Assembly (NCBI GenBank): GCA_036936605.1
Contig: JAUPFV010000001.1
Span: forward strand, 344,607,081-344,671,080
DNA: 64,000 nt
DNA from: Limnanthes douglasii subsp. nivea
Lineage: Eukaryota; Streptophyta; Magnoliopsida; Brassicales; Limnanthaceae
Direction: 5' to 3'
This document shows positions 13,279-23,814 of this stretch, piece by piece. The notes beneath the pieces were generated by a model. The model saw nothing but the letters and a program-made list of their open reading frames with translations. It had not been told where the DNA came from and searched no databases. The position numbers were made by a program, and so were the translations under genes. Numbering within the stretch: the stretch's first letter is position 1; each line of letters begins with the position of its first letter.

Positions 13279-14751
13279 GTAGAAGTTAATTCTAAGGTTA
13301 GAAAGAATGGTAATATTTGGATGCCTAAAACTAAAAATAATAGAGATGTTAATAATGTGGATGAGTTTACTGGAAAAATGAATGATAAAACAAGTGTTAA
13401 TGGCAATGGAAGTACACAGATAGTTGATAGAGATATTAATAATGAAGATTGTATTGTAGAAATAATATCTGATAATCAAGTTGTGCAGATAGGAAACATA
13501 TGCGGTAATATGGATGATGTCTTGCATGATAGTGTTATTGTTTTGAATGATGATGTTAGTAGAAAAGATGACAATAACTATGCTGTTAAAGATAATAATA
13601 TGCATGTTGTTTCTGAAGTTAATACTTTGTCATTGAATGATTGTAATGCACATGATAATATTGTTAGAAAAGGTGACAGTTTATCTGTAGTTATACATTC
13701 TGATTTAAATGCTAAAGACCCCATTAGAAATATTGATACTCTGCCATTGAATGATTGTAATGTAAATGATGATATTGTTAGGAAAAATGATGAAATATCT
13801 GTTGTTAAACATTCTGATTTAAATGCTAAAGAGCCTGTTAGACATATTGATACCAACTGTGCTGTTAATAACATTTCATTGCCTTGTAAGCATGTTGTCT
13901 CTGAAGTTGACTCTTTGTCATTGAATGATTGTAATGTAAATGATGATATTGTTAGGAAAGATGATGGTTTATCTGTAGTTAGATATGCTGAATTAAATGT
14001 AAATGAGTATATTAGAAATATTGATACTCTGCCATTGAATGATTGTAATGTAAATGATGATATTGTTAGGAAAGATAATGATTTATCTGTTGTTAAACAT
14101 TCTGATTTAAATGCTAAAGAGTCTGTTAGACATATTGATACCAACTGTGCTGTTAAATAACATTTCATTGTCATGTAAGCATGCTGTCTCTGAAGTTGAT
14201 TCTTTGTCATTGAATGATTGTAATGCAAATGATGATATTGTTAGGAAAGATGATGATTTATCTGCAATTAAAGATAATAACATTTCAATGTCATGTAAGC
14301 ATGTAGTTGATACTCTGCCATTGAATGTTTGTATTTCACGAGATGATGTAATTTCTGATAATCATTTAAAGGGAGTAAGAGAATTATCTAATAAGAATAT
14401 AGCAAGTGTTTCTTTAGAGCATCAAAGTAAAAAACTTTAAAATTTTCTAATCATTTGGAAGACTCTGTAGTGATAACTAATGAAGATATAATTAATGAAA
14501 TTGAAAATATAAAGTTGAATAATCCTTTTAATCCTTTGTCTGATGATGAGTTAGAAGAGGTAGAAAATGTTGTAGAAGATCATATAATTATAGGTAGGCC
14601 TAGTCTAAGTGAGCCTAATTCACCTAAACAAAGAAAACTGTTAAAAGAATCCTCTAATGTTAGCTTGAGAAGATCTGCTAGAAATAGAATGACAGCTAGA
14701 ACAAGGAACTTCAAAAGGTCTTTAGGATCCTCTTATAAAAGTTTTAGATGA
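13279..14751 (+). pseudogene. LINE ORF1, repeat-expanded C-terminal part
   Basis: The C-terminal part of ORF1 is filled with an Asp/Asn-rich repeat. Units of the form LNDCNVNDDIVRKDD followed by LSVVKHSDLNAKE and a RNIDTLP or RHIDTNCAV linker recur about six times between 13620 and 14290. Comparing two repeat copies shows one extra A at about 14155-14157 (GTTAAATAA against GTTAATAA at 13864-13871), which creates the stop at 14158. A second shift near 14440 restores the frame used at 14455-14751. That last stretch is acidic, then basic (SLRRSARNRMTARTRNFKR), and its stop overlaps the ORF2 start as ATGA at 14748-14751. The overlap suggests coupled translation. Confidence 0.75.
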
Positions 14752-15026
14752 CAGTGTTGCTTAATTGGAATGTAAGGGGAGTTGGAAATTATAAAACATT
14801 AAGAAGATTAAAGCATTTGTCTAAAAAATTTGATGTTGACATTATTGCTCTTCAGGAGCCTTTGATATCAGTAGATAAGATTGATTCTGTTTGTTTAAAA
14901 CTTGGTTTTGATTATTATTTTGCAAACTTAAATAATAAAATATGGTTACTTTGGAGAAATGGTTATGAAGTTAATGTGTTAGATAATTCTGATCAACTGT
15001 TAAATTCTTTGGTGTACTATGATTGA
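14748..15026 (+). pseudogene. LINE ORF2 start: truncated APE-type endonuclease
   Basis: A 92-codon frame beginning LLNWNVRGVGNYKTLRRLK and continuing to IIALQEP. These are the Asn (NWN) and Glu (QEP) active-site motifs of the L1 endonuclease that nicks target DNA. The domain normally spans about 230 residues; here it stops after about 90 (last motif LLWRNGYEVNVL). The distal catalytic Asp and His motifs are absent because of the internal deletion. Confidence 0.85.
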
Positions 15027-15269
15027 AACTGGTAAACATCCTTGGTATTTAGATAAGATCCTTCAATATTGTAGAACTCCTATTAAACCACAAATGACCT
15101 TAAAACATATATATATAGAGAACAAAATTCAGCCGCGGATTGGGTAGCTAAGCATGCATTAAAAATTCATTCTAGATTTATAGTAGAATCAGCACATACT
15201 TTGAATGAATTAAATGCAATCACTTTGCTGGAATCATTAAACTTAGGTCATTTTAGATTTTTTGACTAA
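15027..15269 (+). pseudogene. LINE ORF2 end: RNase H tail
   Basis: Directly after the endonuclease fragment the translation, with one shift near 15110, gives HPWYLDKILQYCR, then REQNSAADWVAKHALKIHS, and ends LNLGHFRFFD before a stop at about 15269. REQN..ADWVAK is the C-terminal block of the LINE RNase H domain (RVT_3 family). The 3' UTR and poly(A) follow. The junction between endonuclease and RNase H lies near 15005-15035. Confidence 0.8.
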
Positions 15270-15603
15270 CTAGTTGGCAAGTTGAAGGACTTGACCATGA
15301 ATGTGTTTGATTTTGTAGAACAGGTGAAAGGATGATGAAGTAGATGAGGTAAAGGACAACAAGGGGTTGGAGTCTAAGAAGATTGATCATGAAGGGAATG
15401 TTAAGGAAGAGAAGGGAGGCAGCAAGGGGAGAGAGGCTTGCTAGGAAAATGAAAGAAGAAAGGATTAGCATATGTTTGTATAAGTTAACTACACAATGTA
15501 GTTTACTTATTATATGAAATGAATAGCTAATTCATAAGTTGTATTAACAAATTGTAAAGATTCATCTTGTGATCAATGAAATTTTAATTCTTGAGAAAAA
15601 AAA

Positions 15604-15622
15604 ATGTTTTTTTATAATATTT
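15604..15622. repeat. LINE target site duplication, right copy
   Basis: Identical 19 bp to 12077-12095, directly after the poly(A). Confidence 0.93.
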
Positions 15623-16163
15623 ATATATAATATTAAATTTCATGTTACAATAGTGTTAATTTTTATTATGGGCAAGGGAACATTTTTATTATTTATATGT
15701 TAATCTTACATGTAACTGTGTAACATAATTTCAATCTTAAATTTTTTTTAATAAATTAAATATTTTAATTATTGTATTTAAAAATTAATTTTTTTAATAA
15801 ATTAAATATTTTAATTATTGTATTTAAAAAAATTTACAAGCATTAACTTTAGTGACAGCATTTTTTTTAATGCGGATAAAGTCAGAAATCTTTTTTTGTT
15901 AACAATAAGTTTATCAATAAAATTCATACTAGCCCAATTTTTGCTTTGAAGTTCTCGATTAGATTTTGTTTAATATAGTTATACATTTTTTCTATATTCA
16001 GATTTTTATGATAATTCTTTTTTGTTCTAATCTATATGTGTTATATATGTTTTTATATAACATGCGCTAAGAGGTTTTTATCTTGCGTCCGAAAAAGAAA
16101 ATATTATATTACATTCAATATATAATATCGTGTTTTTTTATACGGTATAGACTCAGTATTTAA
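15623..16163. other. AT-rich spacer with a 46-bp tandem duplication
   Basis: No gene seen. A 46-bp unit (TTTTTTTAATAAATTAAATA...) occurs twice in tandem at about 15741-15832. Confidence 0.7.
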
Positions 16164-16172
16164 TATATAATA
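16164..16172. repeat. MULE 9-bp target duplication, left
   Basis: TATATAATA, identical to 28745-28753. Confidence 0.9.
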
Positions 16173-16325
16173 GAGAAAAGTACCCCTAAATACCTTCTCA
16201 AGTATCAAATACCAAAATGGTACCCGTTTTTGGACTAGTTTCATAAACTACCTAGAGTCAATATATGGACAATTATACCCTCAAGGGTATAAAAGGGGTT
16301 GTTTTGGTGAAACCCACTTTTTTCA
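16173..16325 (+). repeat. MULE left terminal region (degenerate TIR)
   Basis: Shares short blocks with the reverse complement of 28570-28744: GAGAAAAGTAC/GGGAAATGACA at the tip, ATACCAAAATGG/TATCCAAAAATGG inside, and ATTATACCCTCAA/GATTACCCTCAA further in. The similarity is too low for a classic long MULE TIR, as in so-called non-TIR MULEs. Confidence 0.65.
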
Positions 16326-16439
16326 CCTTCTAATCAGACTTTTAGGTTCCAATTCCCCCCACTTTCACATTTCTAAATTTAAAGAGAGAGAAACACGTTT
16401 TACGAGAACGAACCCAAAAGTCATTTTTGAAAGCAAACG

Positions 16440-16735
16440 TAACCGGCGGTATCAATCGACCCCTCTGTTCCGATAATTCTGACACCCACCGGCGAACCAC
16501 CGGCGACAAGTAACGACTGTCTCTGTCTCTGCTCCGATATTTCGTACACCAACCGGCGAACCACCGGCGACAGGTAACCACTGTCTCTGTCTCTAGTCCG
16601 AAATTTCAGACACCAACCGGGGAACCACCGCCGACGACTAACCTTCGAAGCAACCACTGTGTCTGTCTCTGTTTCGAAATTTGGAACCACCACCGGCGAA
16701 CCACCGCCCAGTGTCTCTGTTATCCGTTACGCCTT
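16440..16735 (+). repeat. Subterminal tandem repeat, about 80 bp x 3-4
   Basis: Units built from CCGGCGAACCACCGGCGACA, then CTGTCTCTGTCTCT and CCGAAATTTC, repeated three to four times. It is the most GC-rich part of the MULE and lies between the left terminus and the protease gene, so it may be the promoter or 5' leader of that gene or a transposase-binding zone. Confidence 0.8.
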
Positions 16736-17292
16736 CGAACAAAACCAGGTATCTACCACTGTCTCTGTTCGATTCATATGCGTCGATTTATAGGTTGTTT
16801 TACATTCATATGCGATTTGTTACTGTTGCTCGACCAGACGACATTACGTGAGAGTTGTATTGGTAGTGAGGATGCTGTTGTTGTATGCATTGTGAGGCTG
16901 CTGTTTTAAGCATCGTGAGTTTACGTAGGGTTGGTCCATATCTAGCAATATGAACTGTATTATCTATCAGTATTTAGTTTACCTTTCCGACGCCATGGAT
17001 TTGAACCTGGCCTTGTTGAATCGTGAACGTGTTAAATCGGCTATCACAGCTATAGCGCTGCTGTTTCAAATGTTGTCAGTGTATTTAGGTATCGTCAAAC
17101 ATCTAGCAATGTATCTTGTATTATATATGAGGGTCTGATAGTAGTTTACATGTCAGACAACACGTCTAGGGGATAAGTATAAGATTCTGGTCACTTCTAC
17201 AAATCTTCGTAATGCAGTGGCTGCTTAGTGTTATTGTTTTAGTTACCATGTAATTACTAACTAGCTTATTATGTGAACGTTAACAGGTAAAA

Positions 17293-20200
17293 ATGACGAA
17301 AACAGGAGTATTCTACCGCTCGGGGTTGGTTGGCATAATCAACGTACTGAGACGGGATATAATCAAAGCTGAACACATCGAGGCTGCTCGTGGAACCCCT
17401 TTCTACACCTTCCTCAAAACCTCCTACGACTTGAGGAACGAGGTTCTGAAGCTTAAACAGTTCCACCACTTGATCGAGGCGATCTGCAATTTATACGACG
17501 TCAGATGGAAGGCTTTCAAGATTGGACAAAAGCATGTGAGGATGACGAAGAAAGATGTTAAGGAGATCTTTGGCCTCAGACACGGTAACGAAGAGATGCC
17601 GATGAGCAAATCTGGTGGATTTATCGCTCGGTACGCCGATGGAGCCGAGTTAGATTCGATTTTGATGAAGAAATATTTTTTGAGTCCAAGGACGAGGAGA
17701 AGCGGGCCAACGAACGACAAATCAGTTTCCAACGCGTTAATAAAGATAAATAGAGTATGTTAGAATGTAGTTTTTTTGTAGTTCATGTTGCAGGCTCAGT
17801 AGGTTGATGAAATGCCGGCACATTTTCACATCACTATAAATAGATTGCTATAAATCGCAATCTATGAACACTAAGATATCAGAGCTATGGTAACATTAAA
17901 AGAACAGACAATGTAGACCTAATGTATAAGATGGAAACATAGATAGCAATGTTGAATAGGGTGGATATCAGAGGGCAGCAGCATAGATAGCAATGTATAC
18001 AGGGATAGATATCAGAGTGTGTAACAAACAGATAGGGTATGTATGCAATCATATCTATCTAATGTCTTACTAGGTGTGGATGCCTTTAATTGTTATTTCT
18101 GTATTGTTGTAATTATTTTGGATATTTTTGTAGGAAGCAATCGAGAAAGCAGTCAGCGAAGGAGGGGAGGATGAAGCGAAGGATGTGGCTCGGCTACTGA
18201 TACTTTTCATATGCTCGACACTGTTCTTTTCAGTGTCGGGCGACGTTATTGGGTGGACAGCAATCTTCTACGTGGAGAATCTCGACAAGATAAACGACTA
18301 TGACTGGTCTGGAGCCATCTTGGATAAGCTTCACAAATCGCTGGACAGATGTATTAAGGTCGGCCATCCTTCTAGAGTTATCGGATGCGTTGCTCTGCTT
18401 TTTGTAAGTATGGTGTGTTATGATCAGCATGTCTGTTACGAAAATGGTTTTTTTAATGGTTAGTTATGTTCTGTGCAGCCGTTTCTTATGGAGCATATTT
18501 CGATGAACGTCGACATACCAAGGCCAAACATAATCCCTAGATGTTACAAGTGGTGGGGGCTAGAGGGCAAGGAGTCGACATTCGAAATGATCCAGTTGGT
18601 CGGTGAGCTCAGGGACGACGAGGTATGCAACTCACTTAGCAATGTCAATGTTGTGGTATGAAACAAAGCGCATATGTTGATGATACAAAAACCTGCATGT
18701 TTATGTACACATCTACCGTAGTAGTACATTATATCTATCAATGATTTAGCAGTATGATACTACGTTGGTGTTTAGTTTATACATATAGCAATGTCTGATA
18801 TCATATCTACCAAAGTATTACGTACAAATCGAAGCCGTGAATATTATAAGTAATGATTATAATATTGGGCTGCTCAATGTATATTACTACTGTATTTCCT
18901 AGGTTGTCGGCGGGGAGTTGGTGTTTACAGCATCGGAATATTTTGTTTATGGAGTAAATGATTCGCGGAGACAGTGTGTAGGGGCTGGTGAAACAAGCGA
19001 ACAGAGGAGTAGGAAAAGAAAGAAATCTGTTGCGAACAGAAGTACAAGACTGAAGGTAGATGACGGAGCTGGTAGTAAGAAGAGCTTAGGTTCAATGATT
19101 GAGGTTGAAGATGATGTTACGTTGGGGCAGTTCATTGTGGAGAGGAAGGCAACAGTTTCTAAAAACAAAGGGGAGAGGTTGAAAAACCAAAAAAAACGTA
19201 GGTCTAGTATGATTCCTAGTTTTGGAGTGCTGTCGCAGTCGGTTTTGCGTGACAGCAAAAAACTGAAAAAAAGAAGTCGGTTGCGCCGGTTGAAAGTTGA
19301 AAACAAGAGGCTTAAAACATGCCTGGAGAAAAGAAACGAAGAGGTTAGTGCAAGCATGTTTTCTAAGTACTAATAACATCTGTATGTTTGTTAAAATGAA
19401 GTTGTCTATCAACGAAGTATGATGTATCTATCATTGTTAACAATAATATAACAATTTCGTATACTCGTTTGATTCAGGTGGAAAAGTTGAAGAAAGATAT
19501 GGAGGACCTGAAACAAAAGCTGGAGATGGTCCACTCAAGAGTGGATGGTGAGGATCAACAACTGCTGTTGACCTTATCCTCGTCATTTTGCCGCTATGAT
19601 GAGGATGCTACTGAAACCGCAGATGCAAACTTTCCTGAGAAGGTGGTTAAGGAAACACTGGTTTACAAAAGATCTCGGAGGCATGTACTAACTGACACAG
19701 AAAAAGCAACAGAAAAAGAGGGCGTTGATGGGGAGAAAAAAATAGAAGAACAACAGGAGATTGACAAAGCTGAGCAAAAAGAAAGGGACGTATCGGAGGA
19801 GGAGAAGGAAGTCGTTGATGGAGGGTGTGTTCAATCTAAAACACGTGTTGAACCAATGGAAGAGAGTACTACACAGGAAGCTGTTGTTGTTGATGTGTCT
19901 AGGAATCCGAAAGGGACTACAACAACTGGTTGTGACGCTGGTAATGGGAAACGGGATGTGGCAGAAGTCTTACCACCCCTAACTCATGATGCCGGTGCGC
20001 AAAATGTAGTTTTGGTACCTGCACAGGGACCCGACGTTGGAAACAACGAGGTTGAACAACAGCAGCTGACGGTGGATGGAATTGATTTGTTGGACGAAGG
20101 ATCCAACGAAGGAACGAAAACAATGGAACGACAGTTAGAGGAGTCGCCAAAAACCGTTGATGAAGGAAAGAATGCAGAGAAAGGTGAGAACAAAGGAGAA

Positions 20201-22063
20201 GATGACATAGCTGTAGCAACTACATTGTTGGAGATAGCAGCAACAGAACTACAGGTTCCAGAACCTGTCTCTCAAATTGTTGCTGAAGATGTAAGTGGAT
20301 TTTAAATAGCTTAGTTGTATTTGAATATCATATATGATTGATAGTTAGTCTCGAAATTATTGGTTTCCTTTGTTATGTTTTTAGGAAGTCGATACAGCGG
20401 AGCCTGAAGACACACGACACTCTAGCTTAGTTGTATTCACTGGCACTGGAACAGCAGCAAAGTGCGAACAACTATCGCAAGCTGTGTCTCCATTAAAGGT
20501 GATACAAATTTTCAACCGAGGAGATCATTCCGCAGAGAAGATTGAAAAATTGTCACAGGTTGATCCATCTTCCTACGTAACACCACAACAACAGAAAGCA
20601 GCATCGAAGGATCTTATTGTCCAATCGGTTACACCATTGGCTGAAGATAGCTTTGTAGACTGCACCCAATCATTTTACACAGAAGTTGACAAGGCTGTTG
20701 AAACTTCAAACGAGAAGAGGCGTACACTGGACTCCATCGAGGAAGACCAAACGGACGTTGACGTAAGTAGATATTTGGTATTCTCAATAAACATTTAAAA
20801 AGTAATGTTAACAGTTTACTATGCTTCTTTTTTTTAGGTACCCATTGATGACATGCCTGGTTTCAACTTACTTACTCCGACGCAGGTTCAACAACAGCAA
20901 ACTGAAGTTGTAGCTTGGCCGTTCCCGACAGAGACAACAAAACTGATCGATGTAAGTGAGTACGAGAAAGTGCTGAAACTGAAACAGGTAGAACAACAAG
21001 AAGATCCAGAAGTATGGTACTTGCCAACAACAGAGTTCTCGTACAGGCTTTCCATTAGTATGACAGAGATAATGGAACTGCCTAACGAAACTCAAGTGGA
21101 CTTCAAGGTAAAAATCTTTTTGGATGTATCTATCGTATTTTAATTGTTAGTCTAGCAACGTGTCTATATACGTCTATCAATATTAATTGAAGCATCTATC
21201 ATTGTGTCAACCAATAAACCATTGGTTATTATTTCCATTGATTCGAGACTGTAATTTTGTTTTAATAGGTAATAGATGCTTGGATATACAAGCTCTTAAA
21301 GGATTCAGATTGGAAAGTACCTGTGAAAGGTTTTGATAATAAGTATTCATTCCCTGTCCCAGCCATTCAAATAACTGGGATTGCAAATGTAAGTTCCTAG
21401 TGGATTATTGCTTTCATATTAGGTACATCTACTTCCTGTATTGATGTCTTAAATGTACAGGGGACACTGGCTAAAAAGGGAGATATGTCTGTCATTGTGG
21501 TCAATGTTTTTGAGACAATGAACCCCAACACATATGTCTGTTTCGTCCCCCTATGTACCGTAAACACGGACGGCGTGAACCATTGGACGCTCCTGGTTAT
21601 AGACATGGAGAATGGGGCTGCCAGAAGCTACAACCCAATGTTGCCGTGGAGCAAGCACATTCCCGATAAGACGAGAAACACCGCCGATGCTCTGGTAAGG
21701 AATTTAAATTCCAAGTTATCTATTTTGGTTCACTGTCTAGCAATTTCTAATACTAAATCTATCAAACTGTATAGTAATGCCTATCAATGACTTCTACTGT
21801 ATCTATCAATGCAGTTGGCCTATTGCATGAAGAAGAAATATATACCGCAGGTAAAAGGTGGGTACAAAATTAAGACCATGTTAAATATCCCACAGCAAAA
21901 GAAGGACAGCTATGACTGCGGTGTTTTCGTGTGTAAATACGTAGAAGATATTATTACAAAAGGGTTTGTTGGACGGGAATATGGTGAGGAAATGCCGGCA
22001 GAAACAAAAGCTAAAATTTTCAAACATTTCTTGAACGATCGTAACACAAACAAACATTGGTAG
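17293..22063 (+). CDS. MULE-borne Ulp1-like (C48) cysteine protease, 10 exons, 1126 aa
   Basis: Inferred exons: 17293-17754, 18134-18403, 18479-18622, 18903-19343, 19478-20290, 20385-20762, 20838-21107, 21269-21388, 21461-21694, 21815-22063. All junctions are GT..AG, every intron is phase 0, and the joined frame is open to TAG. Residues about 1-290 form an N-terminal region with VRMTKKDVKEIFGL, like the DUF1985/plant-mobile-type domain found in such proteins. Residues about 410-465 are a basic Leu-rich coiled coil (LRRLKVENKRLK, VEKLKKDMEDLKQKL). The middle (440-840) is low-complexity, Glu/Thr-rich and probably disordered. The last about 200 residues are the Ulp1 domain: His1007 in NHWTLLVID, the Gln region near 1071-1072, Cys1079 in DCGVFVCKY. 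The usual catalytic Asp seems to be Asn1024 (ARSYNP). Expected activity is removal of SUMO or a related modifier; its role in transposition is unknown. Confidence 0.88.
17829..18060 (+). repeat. Dispersed copy of the MULE internal repeat, in intron 1
   Basis: AATCGCAATCTATGAACACT, then TATCAGAGCTATGGTAACAT, GATAGCAATGTTGAATA and GTATACAGGGATAGATATCA match the region at 23815-24130 closely. The unit thus occurs both inside the protease gene's first intron and next to the central array. Confidence 0.85.
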
Positions 22064-23046
22064 TATGTAATTGATTTTTTGGTACCCATTAGTACTTTTC
22101 GCATAGATTAGCAATGGGTGAATTAGACAAACTTCTATGATTTATGTTTGTAGTAGAAAATTTACATGTAAACGCACTTTTTCACATCACTGTTACAGCA
22201 TTCAGTGTTGTATCCTACTAATTTAGATATGTTGTTACCTTTCATAGTAGTTTTGAAGTCGTTCGCAAAGTTTTTATTATTAACTATCAGGCTTGAAGCA
22301 AATATCTATCAATGTCTAATTTGTAAACTATCAGAAAAATAATGAGGTGGTGTATGTAGATGTATAAGAAATGGATTTTTAAGCAGGTGTATACTAAATT
22401 AAATATGTAGGGCAAATATATTTATAAACTACCTTGGCATATATACCATTATTTACATGAATCAATTTCATCTATGGGCAGTATATATCTACTATTTGTA
22501 CATATAAGAGATGTAATAAAAAACTACCAATAATGCATATATAAGAAGAACTATCAATGTTTACCAAATTGTCTATCTGGGTTTAAGGAAGGATCTATCT
22601 GGGGTTAAGCAAGCAAATATCGTAGTGTGAAACATATCGTAATTTATAAAAAATTTGGTTACGAACCATATAGTATAGCTTTAGATATCGTTCAGACAAA
22701 ATAGCTAGACCAAATAGGTTTTAAATTTTTAATATAATTTATCTACCATTGAAAATTACTCGTAAATATCATATAACAGGTTAGTGATGCACGAAATATA
22801 TATATATATGGACTGCACAACATGGTTATTGGTAGATAAATGCAATTAATTTATTGAAAGGACTTCTAACCACACACATTACTCATTAGAAGTTAATGTG
22901 TTAAAACCATTGGTTAGTTTGAACTTGAAAAGACAATGGGTAGATGAACTAGAATGATTACATTCATTTAATATACGTGTGCCATTAAAGTTGTGAAAGA
23001 AAATATGGTTGCTTAATGGGACTCAGCATTGGGTGCTGGGTTTTGC
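22064..23046. other. MULE interior between protease gene and acidic ORF
   Basis: AT-rich, without coding signal. It holds scattered CTATCAATG and ATCTATC words of the kind seen throughout this element. Confidence 0.6.
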
Positions 23047-23055
23047 TATAAATAA
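23047..23055 (+). promoter_or_regulatory. TATA box of the acidic ORF
   Basis: TATAAATAA lies about 96-104 bp upstream of the ATG, with a purine-rich leader between. Confidence 0.6.
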
Positions 23056-23150
23056 AGGGTCACATGTCAACCTATTCCTCACAAACTTACCTGCAAAGAA
23101 AAAAAAATCCAGAACCTCTACCCTAAGTTCAAACGACTGCTCCTCCTACC

Positions 23151-23618
23151 ATGGCACCTTCATCACCCTTCTCCTCACACCAGTCCGGCGACGACGCGTG
23201 GTCCTCTGACCACTATGCATGTAACAAGGCATACAAGCGTACGACAACATCGGAGTACTCCTCTGACGAAGAAGATGATTGGTCGGTCTGGTCTGAGGAC
23301 CAAGAAGACCCTTATGGATCATGGGATTCTTGGTCCATGGACGACTGTTATCTTTCTGAGGATGAAAAACTGCCAAAAAGGAAAAGACGTAAGAGCAGTA
23401 GCAAGTGGGAAGAAGAAGACGACGATGAAGATGAAGAGGCAGACGACGAGGCCTCTGACGACGAAGAAGATGATGAAGATGAAGAAGAAGAGACGAGGAA
23501 TCTGATGGAGAGGACTCCGACTAGGTTAGAACATGGAAATGTAGTTTCATGGCACTTTAGGTTTATCTTTTGTTGTTTTCGTCTGTTTGTTTATGGTTTT
23601 TTTGGACTGTTAGTGTGA
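23151..23618 (+). CDS. Very acidic low-complexity protein encoded in the MULE, 155 aa
   Basis: The start is an ideal plant context (CTACCATGGCACC) downstream of a TATA box. Residues 1-75 are Ser/Trp/Tyr/Asp-rich (SSDEEDDWSVWSEDQEDPYG). A basic KRKRRK patch at about 77-82 could be a nuclear signal. A long Asp/Glu tract (about 88-120) follows. The C-terminus is odd: after the GAAGAAGAAGAG run the frame becomes hydrophobic and runs to 23618, whereas the neighbouring frame reads DEESDGEDSD and stops at 23522-23524. A small indel in the GAA repeat probably moved the frame. I do not recognise the family. Its place between the two MULE genes suggests a third element gene, perhaps a nuclear acidic or histone-binding-like factor, but that is a guess. 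Confidence 0.6.
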   Translation: MAPSSPFSSHQSGDDAWSSDHYACNKAYKRTTTSEYSSDEEDDWSVWSEDQEDPYGSWDSWSMDDCYLSEDEKLPKRKRRKSSSKWEEEDDDEDEEADDEASDDEEDDEDEEEETRNLMERTPTRLEHGNVVSWHFRFIFCCFRLFVYGFFGLLV

Positions 23619-23814
23619 CCAACCCTGTGCAGTAGACTCTTTTTTGACAGGGTTGGATGATTTAGGGTTTATGGCACTTTGTGAATCTCTGTAGCATTGC
23701 ATGATTTTAATGTTAAAGTTTCGTTGCATTTTACCTTCTCTAGCTTAAACTGGTAAGATATGGTATGGCATGGTGCAGTTGAAGGTAGCAGTTTTACTTG
23801 CAGTTATTTCACAG

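Larger units (their letters stand above)
12096..15603 (+). mobile_element. Internally deleted L1-type LINE, 3.5 kb
   Basis: A non-LTR retrotransposon with a 5' leader, ORF1 (DUF4283 nucleic-acid-binding domain), the start of ORF2 (APE-type endonuclease), the last part of an RNase H domain and a short poly(A) tail (about 15595-15603). It is bounded by a perfect 19-bp target duplication. The second half of the endonuclease, the whole reverse transcriptase and most of RNase H are missing: the endonuclease frame stops near 15026 and RNase H sequence follows within about 30 bp. Full-length plant L1 elements are usually 6-7 kb, so roughly 3 kb is gone. It could only have moved, or move again, with another LINE's enzymes. 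Confidence 0.9.

Noticed and set aside
13578..14228. 216-codon minus-strand frame
   Set aside because: Mirror frame of the LINE ORF1 tandem repeat; the plus frame carries the DUF4283 protein continuation.
17293..22063. Ulp1-type gene as an ordinary host gene
   Set aside because: It lies wholly inside the 9-bp duplication of the MULE, shares that element's repeats in its introns, and such genes are known MULE cargo.
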